From Erwinia piriflorinigrans CFBP 5888 (GTDB lineage: Bacteria; Pseudomonadota; Gammaproteobacteria; Enterobacterales; Enterobacteriaceae), in the NCBI RefSeq assembly GCF_001050515.1, contig NZ_CAHS01000002.1:62001-126000 (forward strand): a stretch of 64,000 bases of DNA. Direction: 5' to 3'. Both the position numbers and the translations under genes were made by a program. A model generated the notes under the pieces. It saw only the letters and a list, made by a program, of their open reading frames with translations, had not been told where the DNA came from and searched no databases. This document shows positions 8,993 through 18,240 of this stretch, piece after piece (the first letter of the stretch is position 1; the number at the start of each line of letters is the position of its first letter).

Positions 8993-10165
8993 CTAAAATG
9001 ACTGTCCGGTAAAAAGGTTGAGTGTTTTATCAAACTCTTTCTTAAACATATCAAAGTTTAATGATTGTATAGAGTAATTCTGTGCATTAAGGCTGAATTG
9101 ACGATATGTCTCTGCCACCATCAATTTCTCTACGGCATCAGCACATTCAATATGGGATAGCAGTTTCGGTGAAACCATCGCGTCATTCACCGGATCGTAT
9201 ACGTCATAGGGGAAATCAACGTGAAGCCCTGAAAGTGTGTGGTGTTCTGTTACCGACACCTTTGGCGAGATCCCCAACCCGCACACGCCATCGATTACCG
9301 CTTCTGGCTGACCATCAACCAGCGGGAAAATAACCGGGACGCCGTAATACAGGGCTTCCATACAAGACAGACCGAAAGGCTCCGTAACAGGGGTGCTCAT
9401 GTAAATATCCGTGCGGTTAAAGAAATCTGACACGTTATGCTGAAATCCCGTAAAGGTGACGCGATCGCTCAACTGTAACTTCTGCACCAAAGTTTCAAAG
9501 GCCTCCTTGTCCGGGCCCTTTCCGGCAATCTCCATGACAACGTCATGACCCCGTCGGATTAATTCATCGAGTGTCAGTAGCGACACGCTAATCCCTTTCA
9601 GGCTGACTAAACGCGATGCCGAACCCAGTCGCAGGGGGATATGTGGTGCTTTCGGTTGCTGGCTTATGCTGTCCGGGGTTTTAATCCGGTTGAGCACCAC
9701 CGGGTTAGGGCAGGGTAGGTTGAAGCGTAATTCCATGACTCTTTTTGAGGCATGTGACGCTGAAATGACGCCGTCCAGCATGGCAAAAAAGCGACGGGTT
9801 TTTGCGTTGTCGGCATAGCGCCATGAACAACCGTGATCGTAATAGAGGAGCTTGCCGCGTTTAGGCTTGGCAGCCAGTCCGGGGATCAGGTCCCAGACAA
9901 TGATGACATCGGCAGTGGCTTTGAATATTTTCCATTGCAGCAGAAACTTACGTAAAAATTGCGGGCAGCGTAGCGGTAACGTATTGAATAATCGCGTCGC
10001 AAAGGTCACTTTTTGTTGCGGCATCTGGCGCTTAATTTCTTCACCAATATCGTGACTGACACAGATTACCGCATTGCTGCCATCAGTGGTTTCATTGATG
10101 TATTGCAGGAACAGGCGCTCGACACCACCCATTTTTGCCAAATTGATAATATGGAGTTTTTTCAT
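8993..10165 (-). CDS. GT4-family LPS core glycosyltransferase
   Basis: This 390-residue GT-B enzyme begins LHIINLAKMGGVERLFLQYI. The C-terminal nucleotide-sugar lobe contains LGSASRLVSLKGISVSL and the E-x7-E motif within EPFGLSCMEALYYGVPVIF. Its start overlaps the 3' end of waaC by 4 bases, placing it in the heptosyltransferase operon. It probably adds an outer-core sugar just before or around the O-antigen attachment site, as its neighbour is waaL. It is a different branch from WabG and WabH, and I cannot assign the donor sugar. Confidence 0.75.
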   Translation of the reverse strand: MKKLHIINLAKMGGVERLFLQYINETTDGSNAVICVSHDIGEEIKRQMPQQKVTFATRLFNTLPLRCPQFLRKFLLQWKIFKATADVIIVWDLIPGLAAKPKRGKLLYYDHGCSWRYADNAKTRRFFAMLDGVISASHASKRVMELRFNLPCPNPVVLNRIKTPDSISQQPKAPHIPLRLGSASRLVSLKGISVSLLTLDELIRRGHDVVMEIAGKGPDKEAFETLVQKLQLSDRVTFTGFQHNVSDFFNRTDIYMSTPVTEPFGLSCMEALYYGVPVIFPLVDGQPEAVIDGVCGLGISPKVSVTEHHTLSGLHVDFPYDVYDPVNDAMVSPKLLSHIECADAVEKLMVAETYRQFSLNAQNYSIQSLNFDMFKKEFDKTLNLFTGQSF

Positions 10166-11127
10166 GCGATAACCTGTTGCAGCGCTGCCTGAACTATTTC
10201 AGCGGTGAGTGTCGCCATATTTTTATCGGGTGAGATCAGCGCCTGTTGATTTTTACCATAGCCACCAATCAGCCCCGGATCGGTTGGGCCGTACAGAGTA
10301 ATATTAGGGCGGTCGAGGGCGGCAGCAAGGTGGCTCAGCCCGGTATCAACCGATACCACGGCGCGCGCACCGGCTAGCGTACCAGCCACCTGCTCCAGCG
10401 TCAGTTTTGGCAGAACATCAACGAAGTCAAAGCCTTCTGCCAGCCGCAGCGCGCGCTGATATTCATGTCCGGCCCCCCACGGCAGTTTGATTTGCAAACC
10501 CGCAGGCTGCATTGAAGCGATTAACTCGCGCCAGTGGCTTTCCGGCCAATGCTTGTTATCGCGAGTGGTGGCATGCAGAAACACCAGATACGGGTTGGCT
10601 GAATCGGGCAACGTCTGCGTAAAATGCTGGGCGATGGCATAGTCACCCATTGTGGCAGGCAGCGGATAGTTCAGGCTTTTGGCAACAAGCTCCCGGGTAC
10701 GCTGAACCGCATGTTGCTGTTTGCTGATTTCATAGCGTTTGTCGTACCACCAGCTGGCAAAAGGTTCCCGGGCGCTACGGCTATCAGCACCATGTTTTAT
10801 GCCTTTTGCCAGGCGAGTGACCAGCGCCGCGCTCTTAATCAGGCCCTGGGCGTCAATGATGGCGTCATATTCACGCGCCTGAAGCTCACGTTTAAAATCC
10901 ACACGCTCTTCACGCACCTGGCTGCCAAACCAGTGTTTGCGCCAGCGGCGTATCGCTACCGGCAGCACGCGGTCTACCGCAGGATGCCAGGAAGGGATCT
11001 GGGCAAAGCCTTCTTCCACCACCCAGTCAAAACGGATCTCGGGAATGGCCCGCATCGCATCGGTGAGTGCAGGCAGTGAGTGAAGTACGTCCCCCATCGA
11101 GGAGGTTTTGATCATCAGAACCCGCAT
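10162..11127 (-). CDS. waaC: LPS heptosyltransferase I (WaaC/RfaC)
   Basis: This 321-residue GT9 enzyme transfers the first L,D-heptose from ADP-heptose to Kdo2-lipid A. The N-terminal signature MIKTSSMGDVLHSLPAL includes Asp13, the acceptor-activating residue in the E. coli enzyme. The C-terminal lobe has VFLHATTRDNKHWP and VVSVDTGLSHLAAALDRP followed by LYGPTDP, which bind the ADP part. Length matches E. coli WaaC (about 319). It directly abuts waaF upstream and overlaps the GT4 gene downstream, in the conserved order hldD-waaF-waaC. Confidence 0.95.
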   Translation of the reverse strand: MRVLMIKTSSMGDVLHSLPALTDAMRAIPEIRFDWVVEEGFAQIPSWHPAVDRVLPVAIRRWRKHWFGSQVREERVDFKRELQAREYDAIIDAQGLIKSAALVTRLAKGIKHGADSRSAREPFASWWYDKRYEISKQQHAVQRTRELVAKSLNYPLPATMGDYAIAQHFTQTLPDSANPYLVFLHATTRDNKHWPESHWRELIASMQPAGLQIKLPWGAGHEYQRALRLAEGFDFVDVLPKLTLEQVAGTLAGARAVVSVDTGLSHLAAALDRPNITLYGPTDPGLIGGYGKNQQALISPDKNMATLTAEIVQAALQQVIA

Positions 11128-12174
11128 TCAAACTCCTGAATTGGGATGAAGCATATCCAGCTCGGCCATGACCCGTTCTGGCGTAATATCGATCAGGCTC
11201 TGGTGATAGCCCTCATCAGCATCCCCTTTGCGCAGCTTGTGGTAGCCGGTAATTAAACGGATAACCCGTGCTTTTTCAGACAGCGGCGGAGTGAAGTCCG
11301 GGCTGCTTGGGCCATAGAGTGCAATCAGCGGGCGATCCAGCGCAGCGGCGATATGCATCAGCCCGGAGTCATTGCTGACGATAGCGTGACAGCAGGCAAG
11401 CAGGATCACGGCCTGTTCAAGCTGGGTTTCACCGGCAAGATTGCGGCAGTGTTGCTGTGCGTCTTCCGGCAGGCCTGCCAGGATCTGCTGGCCGGTCTCA
11501 TGGTCTTTGGCAGAGCCGAACAGCAGGATTTGATAACCCTGCCCGATAAGACGTTGCGCTAGCGCAGCGTAGTGATAGTGCGGCCAGCGTTTAGCCGGGC
11601 CAAATTCCGCTCCGGGACAGAAACCGATGATCGGGCGCTGATTGTCCAGCTCAAAGGTGCTGAGGATGGTCTGTTTTTCTGCGTCCAGTACCCTAAGCTC
11701 AGGCCGCAGCAGCGGCAGCGGCAGATCGTTCGCGCTGCGGATATTGGCTTTGTCATACCCCAACGCCACATAGCGCTGCACCATCAGTGGAAAGGCGGTT
11801 TTATCCAATACGCGCAGGTCATTCAACAGACCGTAGCGCATCTCGCCACGCCAGCCGGTGCGGCGTGGAATGGCGGCAAAAAAAGGCACCAGAGCAGACT
11901 TAAATGAGCCGGGCAACACGATGGCACGGTCATAACCTGTCGCGCGCAGCGCTTTGCCCAGGCGATGACGTTCAGCGATCTGAAGCGCACCATGACCCAG
12001 CGGCATCGGCAATGCCTCGTTGACTTCCGGCATGCGTGACAGTAGTGGACGGCACCAGGCGGGTGCCATCACGTCAATCACCGCTTCAGGATTTTCGGCT
12101 TTCAGGGTGCGATAGAGACTTTGTGACATCATCATATCGCCGACCCAGGAAGGGCCGATAACCAGAATTTTCAT
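11128..12174 (-). CDS. waaF: LPS heptosyltransferase II (WaaF/RfaF)
   Basis: This 348-residue GT9 enzyme adds the second heptose (HepII) to HepI of the inner core, using ADP-L-glycero-D-manno-heptose. It shows the start MKILVIGPSWVGDMMMSQSLY with Asp13. It also has FCPGAEFGPAKRWP, and the donor-binding VSNDSGLMHIAAALDRP followed by LYGPSSP. Length equals the E. coli protein. It follows hldD by 14 bases and ends against waaC, so donor synthesis and use are in one operon. Confidence 0.96.
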   Translation of the reverse strand: MKILVIGPSWVGDMMMSQSLYRTLKAENPEAVIDVMAPAWCRPLLSRMPEVNEALPMPLGHGALQIAERHRLGKALRATGYDRAIVLPGSFKSALVPFFAAIPRRTGWRGEMRYGLLNDLRVLDKTAFPLMVQRYVALGYDKANIRSANDLPLPLLRPELRVLDAEKQTILSTFELDNQRPIIGFCPGAEFGPAKRWPHYHYAALAQRLIGQGYQILLFGSAKDHETGQQILAGLPEDAQQHCRNLAGETQLEQAVILLACCHAIVSNDSGLMHIAAALDRPLIALYGPSSPDFTPPLSEKARVIRLITGYHKLRKGDADEGYHQSLIDITPERVMAELDMLHPNSGV

Positions 12175-12188
12175 CTGCGAACCGCCTC

Positions 12189-13121
12189 TTACGCGTTACG
12201 GTTGAGCCACGCCATATAGTCCGCGACACCTTCCGCAACGGTCTTGAAGGGTTTATCGTAGCCTGCCGCACGCAGTTTGGTCAGATCGGCGAGGGTAAAT
12301 GCCTGATAGCGGCCTTTCAGTTTTTCCGGGAAGGGAATGTACTCAATGTCACTGCTCTGATGATACTTCAGCGCGGCATCGGCGACTTCCTGGAAGGATT
12401 CGGCGCGGCCCGTGCCGCAGTTGAAGATGCCGGATACGGCATTTTCCCAGAACCACAGATTCACCGAGGCGACATCTTCCACATAGATGAAGTCGCGTTT
12501 AAAGCCGTCGCTGCCTGCGAACAGCTTCGGGTTTTCGCCATTCTTCAGCTGGGTATTGAGATGGAATGCCACGCTCGCCATGCTGCCTTTGTGCCCTTCA
12601 CGCGGCCCGTAGACATTGAAATAGCGGAAACCACAGACCTGCGACTGTGCTTCCGGCAAAATCTCACGCACGTAGTGGTCAAACAGCATTTTGGAGTAAC
12701 CGTAGACATTCAGCGGCTGCTCGTACTGGCGTTCTTCGATGAAGTCGGCATTACGGCCACCGTAGGTAGCCGCAGAGGAGGCGTACAGGAAGGGAACCTG
12801 ATGTTCCAGACACCAGTGCAATAACTCTTTTGAGTACTGATAGTTATTATCCATCATGTATTTGCCATCCCACTCTGTGGTGGAAGAGCATGCGCCTTCA
12901 TGGAAAACGGCTTCAACATCGCCAAAGTCTTCATCTGCCAGAATCGCAATCAGGAAGTCTTCTTTATCCATGTAGTCGGCAATATTCAGGTCCGCGAGGT
13001 TAGCGAACTTAGTGCCATCTTTCAGGTTGTCGACCACCAGAATATCGGGGCGACCCTTGTCGTTGAGCGCTTTAATAATATTACTGCCAATTAATCCAGC
13101 ACCGCCGGTAACGATAATCAT
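12189..13121 (-). CDS. hldD: ADP-L-glycero-D-manno-heptose 6-epimerase (HldD/RfaD)
   Basis: This 310-residue extended short-chain dehydrogenase/reductase performs the last step of ADP-heptose synthesis, inverting C6 of ADP-D-glycero-D-manno-heptose. The NADP-binding loop [11 protein letters not shown] is at the N-terminus. The catalytic YGYSK has Tyr140 and Lys144, and the [10 protein letters not shown] strand precedes it. Same length as E. coli HldD. It is the first gene of the - strand core operon. The roughly 170-base gap upstream should hold its promoter; a TATGAT lies in that gap but I see no convincing -35 element or heat-shock promoter. Confidence 0.97.
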   Translation of the reverse strand: MIIVTGGAGLIGSNIIKALNDKGRPDILVVDNLKDGTKFANLADLNIADYMDKEDFLIAILADEDFGDVEAVFHEGACSSTTEWDGKYMMDNNYQYSKELLHWCLEHQVPFLYASSAATYGGRNADFIEERQYEQPLNVYGYSKMLFDHYVREILPEAQSQVCGFRYFNVYGPREGHKGSMASVAFHLNTQLKNGENPKLFAGSDGFKRDFIYVEDVASVNLWFWENAVSGIFNCGTGRAESFQEVADAALKYHQSSDIEYIPFPEKLKGRYQAFTLADLTKLRAAGYDKPFKTVAEGVADYMAWLNRNA

Positions 13122-13294
13122 GAGCTATAACCCTAAACAGTGGGGTGAAACAGGACGCTCCACACGCGAATGGTTCATATCATAACATTTCCACGCGGCG
13201 TCGACAGTGGTTGGAGTCTGTAACCTGCCCAATCGCTGTGGCGGAAAACACGCCTTATCCGTGCCAGCGAACGCGTTGTGGAAACAGGCCCGGT

Positions 13295-14227
13295 TTAAAA
13301 ATGGAATTTCACCGAAAGTTTTCTGGATATCTCTTGCACCATCTGATTGCTCTTAATGCTATCGGAGATAACCTCCAGCGCCCGCGTTGCCGGAACCGGA
13401 ACCACTTTGACATGGCATACTGAACCGCCACGGAATGGATTACGCGGTTTTAGCGGCCGTGCCTTGCCGTCTGAAGGTAAAGGGGCCGGGTTAACGCGCT
13501 GTGCTTCATTGAGCAACTGGCTTGGGCGCACCAGGGTAATATCTGCGGGTAAGGTTGGCAGCATCTGCTGGAGTACCCTGACCGTGGACGGGTGAGGATG
13601 GCCTATCGCAATGGCCGAGCCGTCGCGCTGGGCGAGGCGCACCGCACGCGTAAACTGTACGCGGATATCCGCTTCATTCTGACTGTCGTCAAGGAACACC
13701 CGACGTTTTACCACCTTCACGCCCGTACCTGCAGCTGCGCGGGTCGCCTGACTGTTGCCGATAGTCATACTATCAAGGAAGTAAAAGTTATAGTGACTGA
13801 GCACCTGCATCACTTTCTGCATACCCGGCAGGCTGGAGGTCATCGCGCTACCCATGTGGTTATTCAGGCCAACGGCATAGGGCACAGCGGCAGCGGCTTC
13901 ACGTATAATTCGTGCGATCTCTTCAGCAGACATATCCGGGCGCAGAGTGTCTTTTTCCAGTGGCTGTTTGCTCAGTGGTGCCATCGGCAGATGGATCAGC
14001 ACCTCATGACCGCTCTGGTGGGCTTTGGTGGCCATTTCGCGCGCGTGCGGCGCGTTGGGCAGCACGGCGACTGAAACGGCGGCAGGCATCTGTAATACCT
14101 GCTGCTCCTGCGCTGGGCGATAGCCGAAATCATCAATGACAATCGAAAGGTTACCCGCCCAAGCCGGGCTGGTGATGGCGAGGGCAATCAGCGCCTGGCC
14201 GAGTTTTTGCAGTTGTGGGATCAACAC
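13295..14227 (-). CDS. yibQ: Divergent polysaccharide deacetylase YibQ
   Basis: This 310-residue protein of the divergent polysaccharide deacetylase family has an N-terminal signal peptide, cleaved after roughly residue 24 (ITSPAWA). The NodB-like domain begins LSIVIDDFGYRP and continues with HEVLIHLPMAP, GLNNHMGSAMT and AIAIGHPHPSTV. These place likely metal and catalytic Asp and His residues. The conserved envC-yibQ order suggests a periplasmic cell-wall role, but the substrate is not established. The C-terminal roughly 60 residues (from about 245) are proline-rich and then basic, longer than the conserved domain. The start directly abuts the envC stop, so the two are co-transcribed. Confidence 0.9.
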   Translation of the reverse strand: MLIPQLQKLGQALIALAITSPAWAGNLSIVIDDFGYRPAQEQQVLQMPAAVSVAVLPNAPHAREMATKAHQSGHEVLIHLPMAPLSKQPLEKDTLRPDMSAEEIARIIREAAAAVPYAVGLNNHMGSAMTSSLPGMQKVMQVLSHYNFYFLDSMTIGNSQATRAAAGTGVKVVKRRVFLDDSQNEADIRVQFTRAVRLAQRDGSAIAIGHPHPSTVRVLQQMLPTLPADITLVRPSQLLNEAQRVNPAPLPSDGKARPLKPRNPFRGGSVCHVKVVPVPATRALEVISDSIKSNQMVQEISRKLSVKFHF

Positions 14228-15535
14228 TTATCTTCCTAACCACGGTAGTGGATTGACGGCCTGCCCCTGGCGGCGGATTTCAAAATAGAGTGACGGCGTG
14301 CCACGGCCACCGCTGGTGCCGACCAGGGCAATGGGCTGCCCGGCGTGCACCTGCGTCCCTACGCTGACCAGCGCGCTCTGGTTGTAGCCATACAGGCTCA
14401 TATCGCCTTTGCCGTGCTCAACCACCACCACCAGGCCGTAACCTTGTAGCCAGTCGGCCATCAGCACACGACCATCGGCGATCGCTTTAACTTCGGTGCC
14501 TTCCGGTGCGCCAATCACCAGCCCTTTCCAGCGCAGTTCTCCCTGTAACTGTTCACCGAAGCGATGCTCAATGTTACCGCGAACGGGCCAAAGCGCCTGA
14601 CCCGCTGGCCGCCCAAGACCGCCGGTACGTGAGATCAGCGCACGTTCGCTCTCGGTGGGTTTATAAGTCGACCCTTTACTTTTGGCCTGCACCTCACGCT
14701 TGCGCACGATTTCGGCTTCACGTGCTTCTTGCTCTGCCCGAGCCTTAGCCTCACGTTCAGCTTTGGCAAGCTTATCGCGCAGACGCGTTTCGTTGTGTTG
14801 CAGTTCAACCAGCTGCGCCTGATCTTTTTCCAAAGAGGACTCAAGGGTTGTCAGGGTTTTCTTACGCGCCTGACGAGCTCCATCCATTTTCAGATTCTGT
14901 TCCTGCTGCTGTGTGAGCAGGGATTTTTGTTGCGCCTGTTTATCGACCAGGCTGGTTTTCTGCTGCGCCAGGTCGCTGCGTGTCTGCTTCAGCGCCTCAA
15001 TGGCTTGTTGCCGCGCATCGTTCAGGTAGCCGAAGTAAGCCAGTATGCGTTCGCTACGCTGGCTCGCTTCACCGCTCAGGATCAGCTGTAAACCGTTGTG
15101 TTGGCCCTGACGGAATGCGGCATCTAGCTGCGCACCAAGACTGGTTTCCTGCTGCTTTTGCTGCTGCTGAAGTTGATTAATCGATGCGGTCAGGCTGGCA
15201 ATGTCTTTATTAAGCGCGGTGAGGATGTTCTGGGTCTCGCGTAACTGACGGCTGGCCTGCGCGATGATTTTTTCCTGGCTTTGCAACTGGTCAAGCAGTT
15301 CGCTGCGTTGCTGTTTTTGCCGCTGTACACTTTTCTCTTTCGCCGCGATATCCTGCTGAATGCTTTGCAGCTGTGATTTGCTGTCTTCGACGGCCTGTAC
15401 AGAAAAAGAGAATAGCAGTGCGCCCGTGCAGAATGCACTGGCGGCCAGTGTGGACAAGCTTACGCGTAGTGACAGCGCTTTCGTCTGTGGATAACGCGGG
15501 GTCCATGAATGTAACACCGTTACTTTTTCCCTCAT
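14228..15535 (-). CDS. envC: Murein hydrolase activator EnvC
   Basis: EnvC is a periplasmic protein recruited by FtsEX to the septum, where it activates amidases AmiA and AmiB. The 435-residue sequence has a signal-anchor region at about 24-48. Long coiled coils rich in Gln, Lys and Glu follow at about 52-290. A degenerate LytM/M23 domain fills the last 115 residues (RWKGLVIGAPEGTEVKAIADGR through SLYFEIRRQGQAVNPLPW). The domain lacks the full zinc-ligand set, as expected for a non-enzymatic activator. It is first in an envC-yibQ operon. In E. coli gpmM lies upstream of it; here it does not. Confidence 0.96.
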   Translation of the reverse strand: MREKVTVLHSWTPRYPQTKALSLRVSLSTLAASAFCTGALLFSFSVQAVEDSKSQLQSIQQDIAAKEKSVQRQKQQRSELLDQLQSQEKIIAQASRQLRETQNILTALNKDIASLTASINQLQQQQKQQETSLGAQLDAAFRQGQHNGLQLILSGEASQRSERILAYFGYLNDARQQAIEALKQTRSDLAQQKTSLVDKQAQQKSLLTQQQEQNLKMDGARQARKKTLTTLESSLEKDQAQLVELQHNETRLRDKLAKAEREAKARAEQEAREAEIVRKREVQAKSKGSTYKPTESERALISRTGGLGRPAGQALWPVRGNIEHRFGEQLQGELRWKGLVIGAPEGTEVKAIADGRVLMADWLQGYGLVVVVEHGKGDMSLYGYNQSALVSVGTQVHAGQPIALVGTSGGRGTPSLYFEIRRQGQAVNPLPWLGR

Positions 15536-15886
15536 AGTTACGGATTATTCCACGATGAACAGCCGCTTACCAGCCGTCTTACCGTGGTTTTCTATTTCTG
15601 GTGGTAACAATTCCAGTCTGGTAAGTGCGACAGCAAATGCATTTGTGTCACCAGCCAGACGGTCAACACATGAGCGATAATTCGAGAGCCTGCGCAACAA
15701 TTAACCGCTTCAGAACGTGACGATGTCATCACAGGATAGCCGTTTTAACCAGCGGGTACTTTTTTTTGTAATCTGCCGCAGAAAACGTAACTCTGAAGGG
15801 CTTCTCGACTGTACATGGCACAACTGGCAGGTATACTCAGAAGCCTTGTTTTCGCTTATTAACCCTTTCGGGAGTTGTTACCCCTC
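15536..15886. other. Intergenic region between divergent envC and yibN; gpmM absent
   Basis: About 350 bases with no credible gene. In E. coli the phosphoglycerate mutase gene gpmM lies here, upstream of envC and in the same direction. No part of such a protein is visible in any frame. The region should hold divergent promoters for envC and yibN. A Shine-Dalgarno-like GGGAG at 15870-15874 precedes yibN. Confidence 0.7.
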
Positions 15887-16318
15887 ATGCAAGATATTAT
15901 GCAGTTCGCAGGCAATCACACCATTTTAGCTTTGGCGTGGGTTGTACTGCTGGTTTTGGTGATCGTCACCACCGTTAAGGGCATGTTCTCCAAAGTAAAA
16001 GTGATTAGTCGTGGTGAAGCGACTCGATTGATCAACAAAGAAGAAGCCGTGGTAGTAGACGTGCGTGGGCGTGATGATTACCGCAAGGGCCATATTTCTA
16101 ATGCGATTAACGTGCTGGCCGCAGATATCAAGAAAGGTAGCTTTGGCGAGCTGGAAAAACATAAAGCCCAGCCGCTGATCGTGGCTTGTGCCACGGGCAC
16201 CTCTGCTGTTGAATCGGCAGCGCAGCTTAATGCGGCAGGTTATGAGCAGGTGTACGTACTGAAAGATGGCGTTTCAGGCTGGAGCAGCGAGAACCTGCCA
16301 TTGGTTCGCGGCAAATAA
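15887..16318 (+). CDS. yibN: Rhodanese-like membrane protein YibN
   Basis: This 143-residue protein has one N-terminal membrane segment (about 12-31) and a cytoplasmic rhodanese domain. The domain carries [16 protein letters not shown] and the active-site loop CATGTSA with Cys101. The loop is closer to a canonical rhodanese than the E. coli protein, whose equivalent loop lacks the standard pattern. I chose the ATG at 15887 because the protein then matches the E. coli length; a TTG at 15875 is the alternative. It leads yibN-grxC-secB-gpsA, a conserved cluster. Its function is not settled. Confidence 0.92.
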   Translation: MQDIMQFAGNHTILALAWVVLLVLVIVTTVKGMFSKVKVISRGEATRLINKEEAVVVDVRGRDDYRKGHISNAINVLAADIKKGSFGELEKHKAQPLIVACATGTSAVESAAQLNAAGYEQVYVLKDGVSGWSSENLPLVRGK

Positions 16319-16358
16319 ACCGTAGAACCGCGATCAATTCATTTTTGGAGGGCCGAAC

Positions 16359-16610
16359 ATGGCGACTGTTGAGATCTACACCAAAGCAACCTGTCCTTTT
16401 TGCCATCGGGCGAAAGCGCTGCTGGATCAAAAAGGGGCCCGCTATCAGGAAATCCCGATCGATGGGGATGCCTCAATGCGTGAAGTGATGATAAAACGCA
16501 GCGGCCGTACCACGGTTCCTCAAATTTTTATTAATGCGCAGCACATTGGTGGTTGTGACGACCTGTTCGCTCTTGACGGTCGTAACGGTCTTGAGCCGCT
16601 GTTAAAATAG
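16359..16610 (+). CDS. grxC: Glutaredoxin 3
   Basis: This 83-residue dithiol glutaredoxin reduces disulfides and protein-glutathione adducts, for instance in ribonucleotide reductase, using glutathione. The active site is Cys12-Pro-Phe-Cys15; E. coli Grx3 has Tyr in place of Phe. The glutathione-binding TTVPQIFINAQHIGGCDDL block is complete. A GGAGG-like ribosome site precedes the ATG. It sits between yibN and secB, as in E. coli. Confidence 0.96.
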   Translation: MATVEIYTKATCPFCHRAKALLDQKGARYQEIPIDGDASMREVMIKRSGRTTVPQIFINAQHIGGCDDLFALDGRNGLEPLLK

Positions 16611-16694
16611 GGAAAGGCTGCGCATCGGCGCACTGTATTGCCTGTCTATTGTTGCCGCACAGTAACGGATTATTAACTCATAGGGTCAAGTACC

Positions 16695-17156
16695 ATGTCA
16701 GAACAAAACAACACCGAGATGTCTTTCCAGATCCAGCGTATTTATACCAAAGATGTCTCTTTCGAAGCACCTAACGCACCGCAGGTTTTTCAGAAAGAGT
16801 GGGAACCTGAAGTTAAACTGGATCTTGATACCGCGTCGAGCCAGCTAGCTGACGATGTGTATGAGGTGGTGCTGCGCGTAACGGTGACAGCGACCGTAGG
16901 TGAAGATTCCGCATTCCTGTGTGAAGTTCAGCAGGCGGGCATCTTCTCCATTGGCGGTATTGAAGGGACTCAGATGGCACATTGCCTGGGCGCATACTGC
17001 CCGAATATCCTGTTCCCGTATGCTCGTGAATGTATCACCAGTCTGGTCGCGCGTGGTACTTTCCCGCAGCTTAACCTCGCACCGGTTAACTTTGACGCGC
17101 TGTTTATGAATTATCTCCAGCAGTCAGAAGGTGCAGCGCCGCAGCAGGACGCGTAA
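16695..17156 (+). CDS. secB: Protein-export chaperone SecB
   Basis: This 153-residue tetrameric cytoplasmic chaperone keeps preproteins unfolded and hands them to SecA. The sequence has the full SecB fold: [21 protein letters not shown] at the start, [11 protein letters not shown] in the core, and the signature [17 protein letters not shown]. The acidic C-terminal tail is shorter and more Gln-rich than usual. The stop codon overlaps the gpsA start (TAATG), implying coupled translation, since gpsA lacks a strong site of its own. Confidence 0.97.
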   Translation: MSEQNNTEMSFQIQRIYTKDVSFEAPNAPQVFQKEWEPEVKLDLDTASSQLADDVYEVVLRVTVTATVGEDSAFLCEVQQAGIFSIGGIEGTQMAHCLGAYCPNILFPYARECITSLVARGTFPQLNLAPVNFDALFMNYLQQSEGAAPQQDA

Positions 17157-18175
17157 TGCGTAACGCTTATGCTGCGATGAGCGTTATCGGTGCCGGTTCT
17201 TACGGCACCGCTTTGGCAATAACGCTGGCCCGTAACGGTCATAAGGTGGTGCTGTGGGGGCATAATCCCCAGCATCAAGCTCAGTTACAGGCAGACCGTT
17301 GCCATCAGGCCTTTCTTCCCGATGTGCCTTTCCCGGACACCCTGATAGTCGAAAGCGACCTTGCGTCAGCGATTGCGGCCAGTCGCGATTTGCTGGTGGT
17401 CGTGCCGAGCCACGTATTTGGCGATGTCTTGCAGCAAATAAAACCTCACCTGCGTGCCGATTCGCGTTTGGTCTGGGCAACCAAAGGTCTGGAAAAAGAG
17501 ACCGGGCGATTGTTGCAGGATGTGGCGCGTGAGATCCTCGGGGAGAATATCCCGCTGGCAGTGATCTCTGGGCCAACCTTCGCCAAAGAGCTGGCGGCGG
17601 GTTTACCAACCGCGATTGCGCTGGCGGCAACGGATAGCGTGTTTGCTGAAGAATTGCAGCAGTTGCTGCACTGTGGCAAAAGCTTCCGCGTCTATAATAA
17701 TCCCGATTTTATCGGCGTGCAGCTGGGCGGAGCGGTTAAAAACGTTATCGCTATTGGCGCGGGGATCTCAGACGGTATTGGCTTCGGTGCCAATGCACGC
17801 ACCGCATTAATCACCCGTGGTCTGGCAGAAATGAGCCGTCTTGGCGCGGCGCTGGGTGCCGATCCTGCTACCTTTATGGGGATGGCCGGGTTGGGCGATT
17901 TAGTCCTGACATGCACAGATAATCAGTCACGCAATCGACGCTTTGGCATGATGTTGGGGCAGGGCTTTGATGTTGAAGGCGCACAGAATGCCATCGGGCA
18001 GGTTGTCGAAGGTTTCCGCAATACCAAAGAAGTCAAAGTACTGGCAGAGTCTTACGGTATTGAGATGCCGATTACCGAACAAATTTATCAGGTTCTCTAT
18101 TGCGGAAAAAAGGCGCGCGATGCAGCATTGAGTCTGCTGGGGCGCTCAAGGAAGGACGAAAATAACGGCGGCTGA
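17156..18175 (+). CDS. gpsA: Glycerol-3-phosphate dehydrogenase [NAD(P)+]
   Basis: This 339-residue enzyme reduces dihydroxyacetone phosphate to sn-glycerol 3-phosphate for phospholipid synthesis. The N-terminal Rossmann loop [12 protein letters not shown] binds NAD(P)H. The C-terminal helical domain holds the catalytic Lys in [13 protein letters not shown] and the substrate-binding [14 protein letters not shown]. Same length as E. coli GpsA. Overlaps secB by one base. A strong terminator-like hairpin follows at 18201. Confidence 0.97.
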   Translation: MRNAYAAMSVIGAGSYGTALAITLARNGHKVVLWGHNPQHQAQLQADRCHQAFLPDVPFPDTLIVESDLASAIAASRDLLVVVPSHVFGDVLQQIKPHLRADSRLVWATKGLEKETGRLLQDVAREILGENIPLAVISGPTFAKELAAGLPTAIALAATDSVFAEELQQLLHCGKSFRVYNNPDFIGVQLGGAVKNVIAIGAGISDGIGFGANARTALITRGLAEMSRLGAALGADPATFMGMAGLGDLVLTCTDNQSRNRRFGMMLGQGFDVEGAQNAIGQVVEGFRNTKEVKVLAESYGIEMPITEQIYQVLYCGKKARDAALSLLGRSRKDENNGG

Positions 18176-18200
18176 GCCGAATCCACAGTGTAGTCGTCTG

Positions 18201-18226
18201 TGGCGTCTGATCGGACGCCATTTTTT
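18201..18226 (+). terminator. Intrinsic terminator between gpsA and cysE
   Basis: A 7-bp stem (TGGCGTC / GACGCCA) with a 6-base loop is followed by six T residues. It sits 26 bases after the gpsA stop and just before the cysE ribosome site, so it may separate or attenuate cysE from the secB-gpsA operon. Confidence 0.75.
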
Positions 18227-18240
18227 ATGGGGAGAGAATC

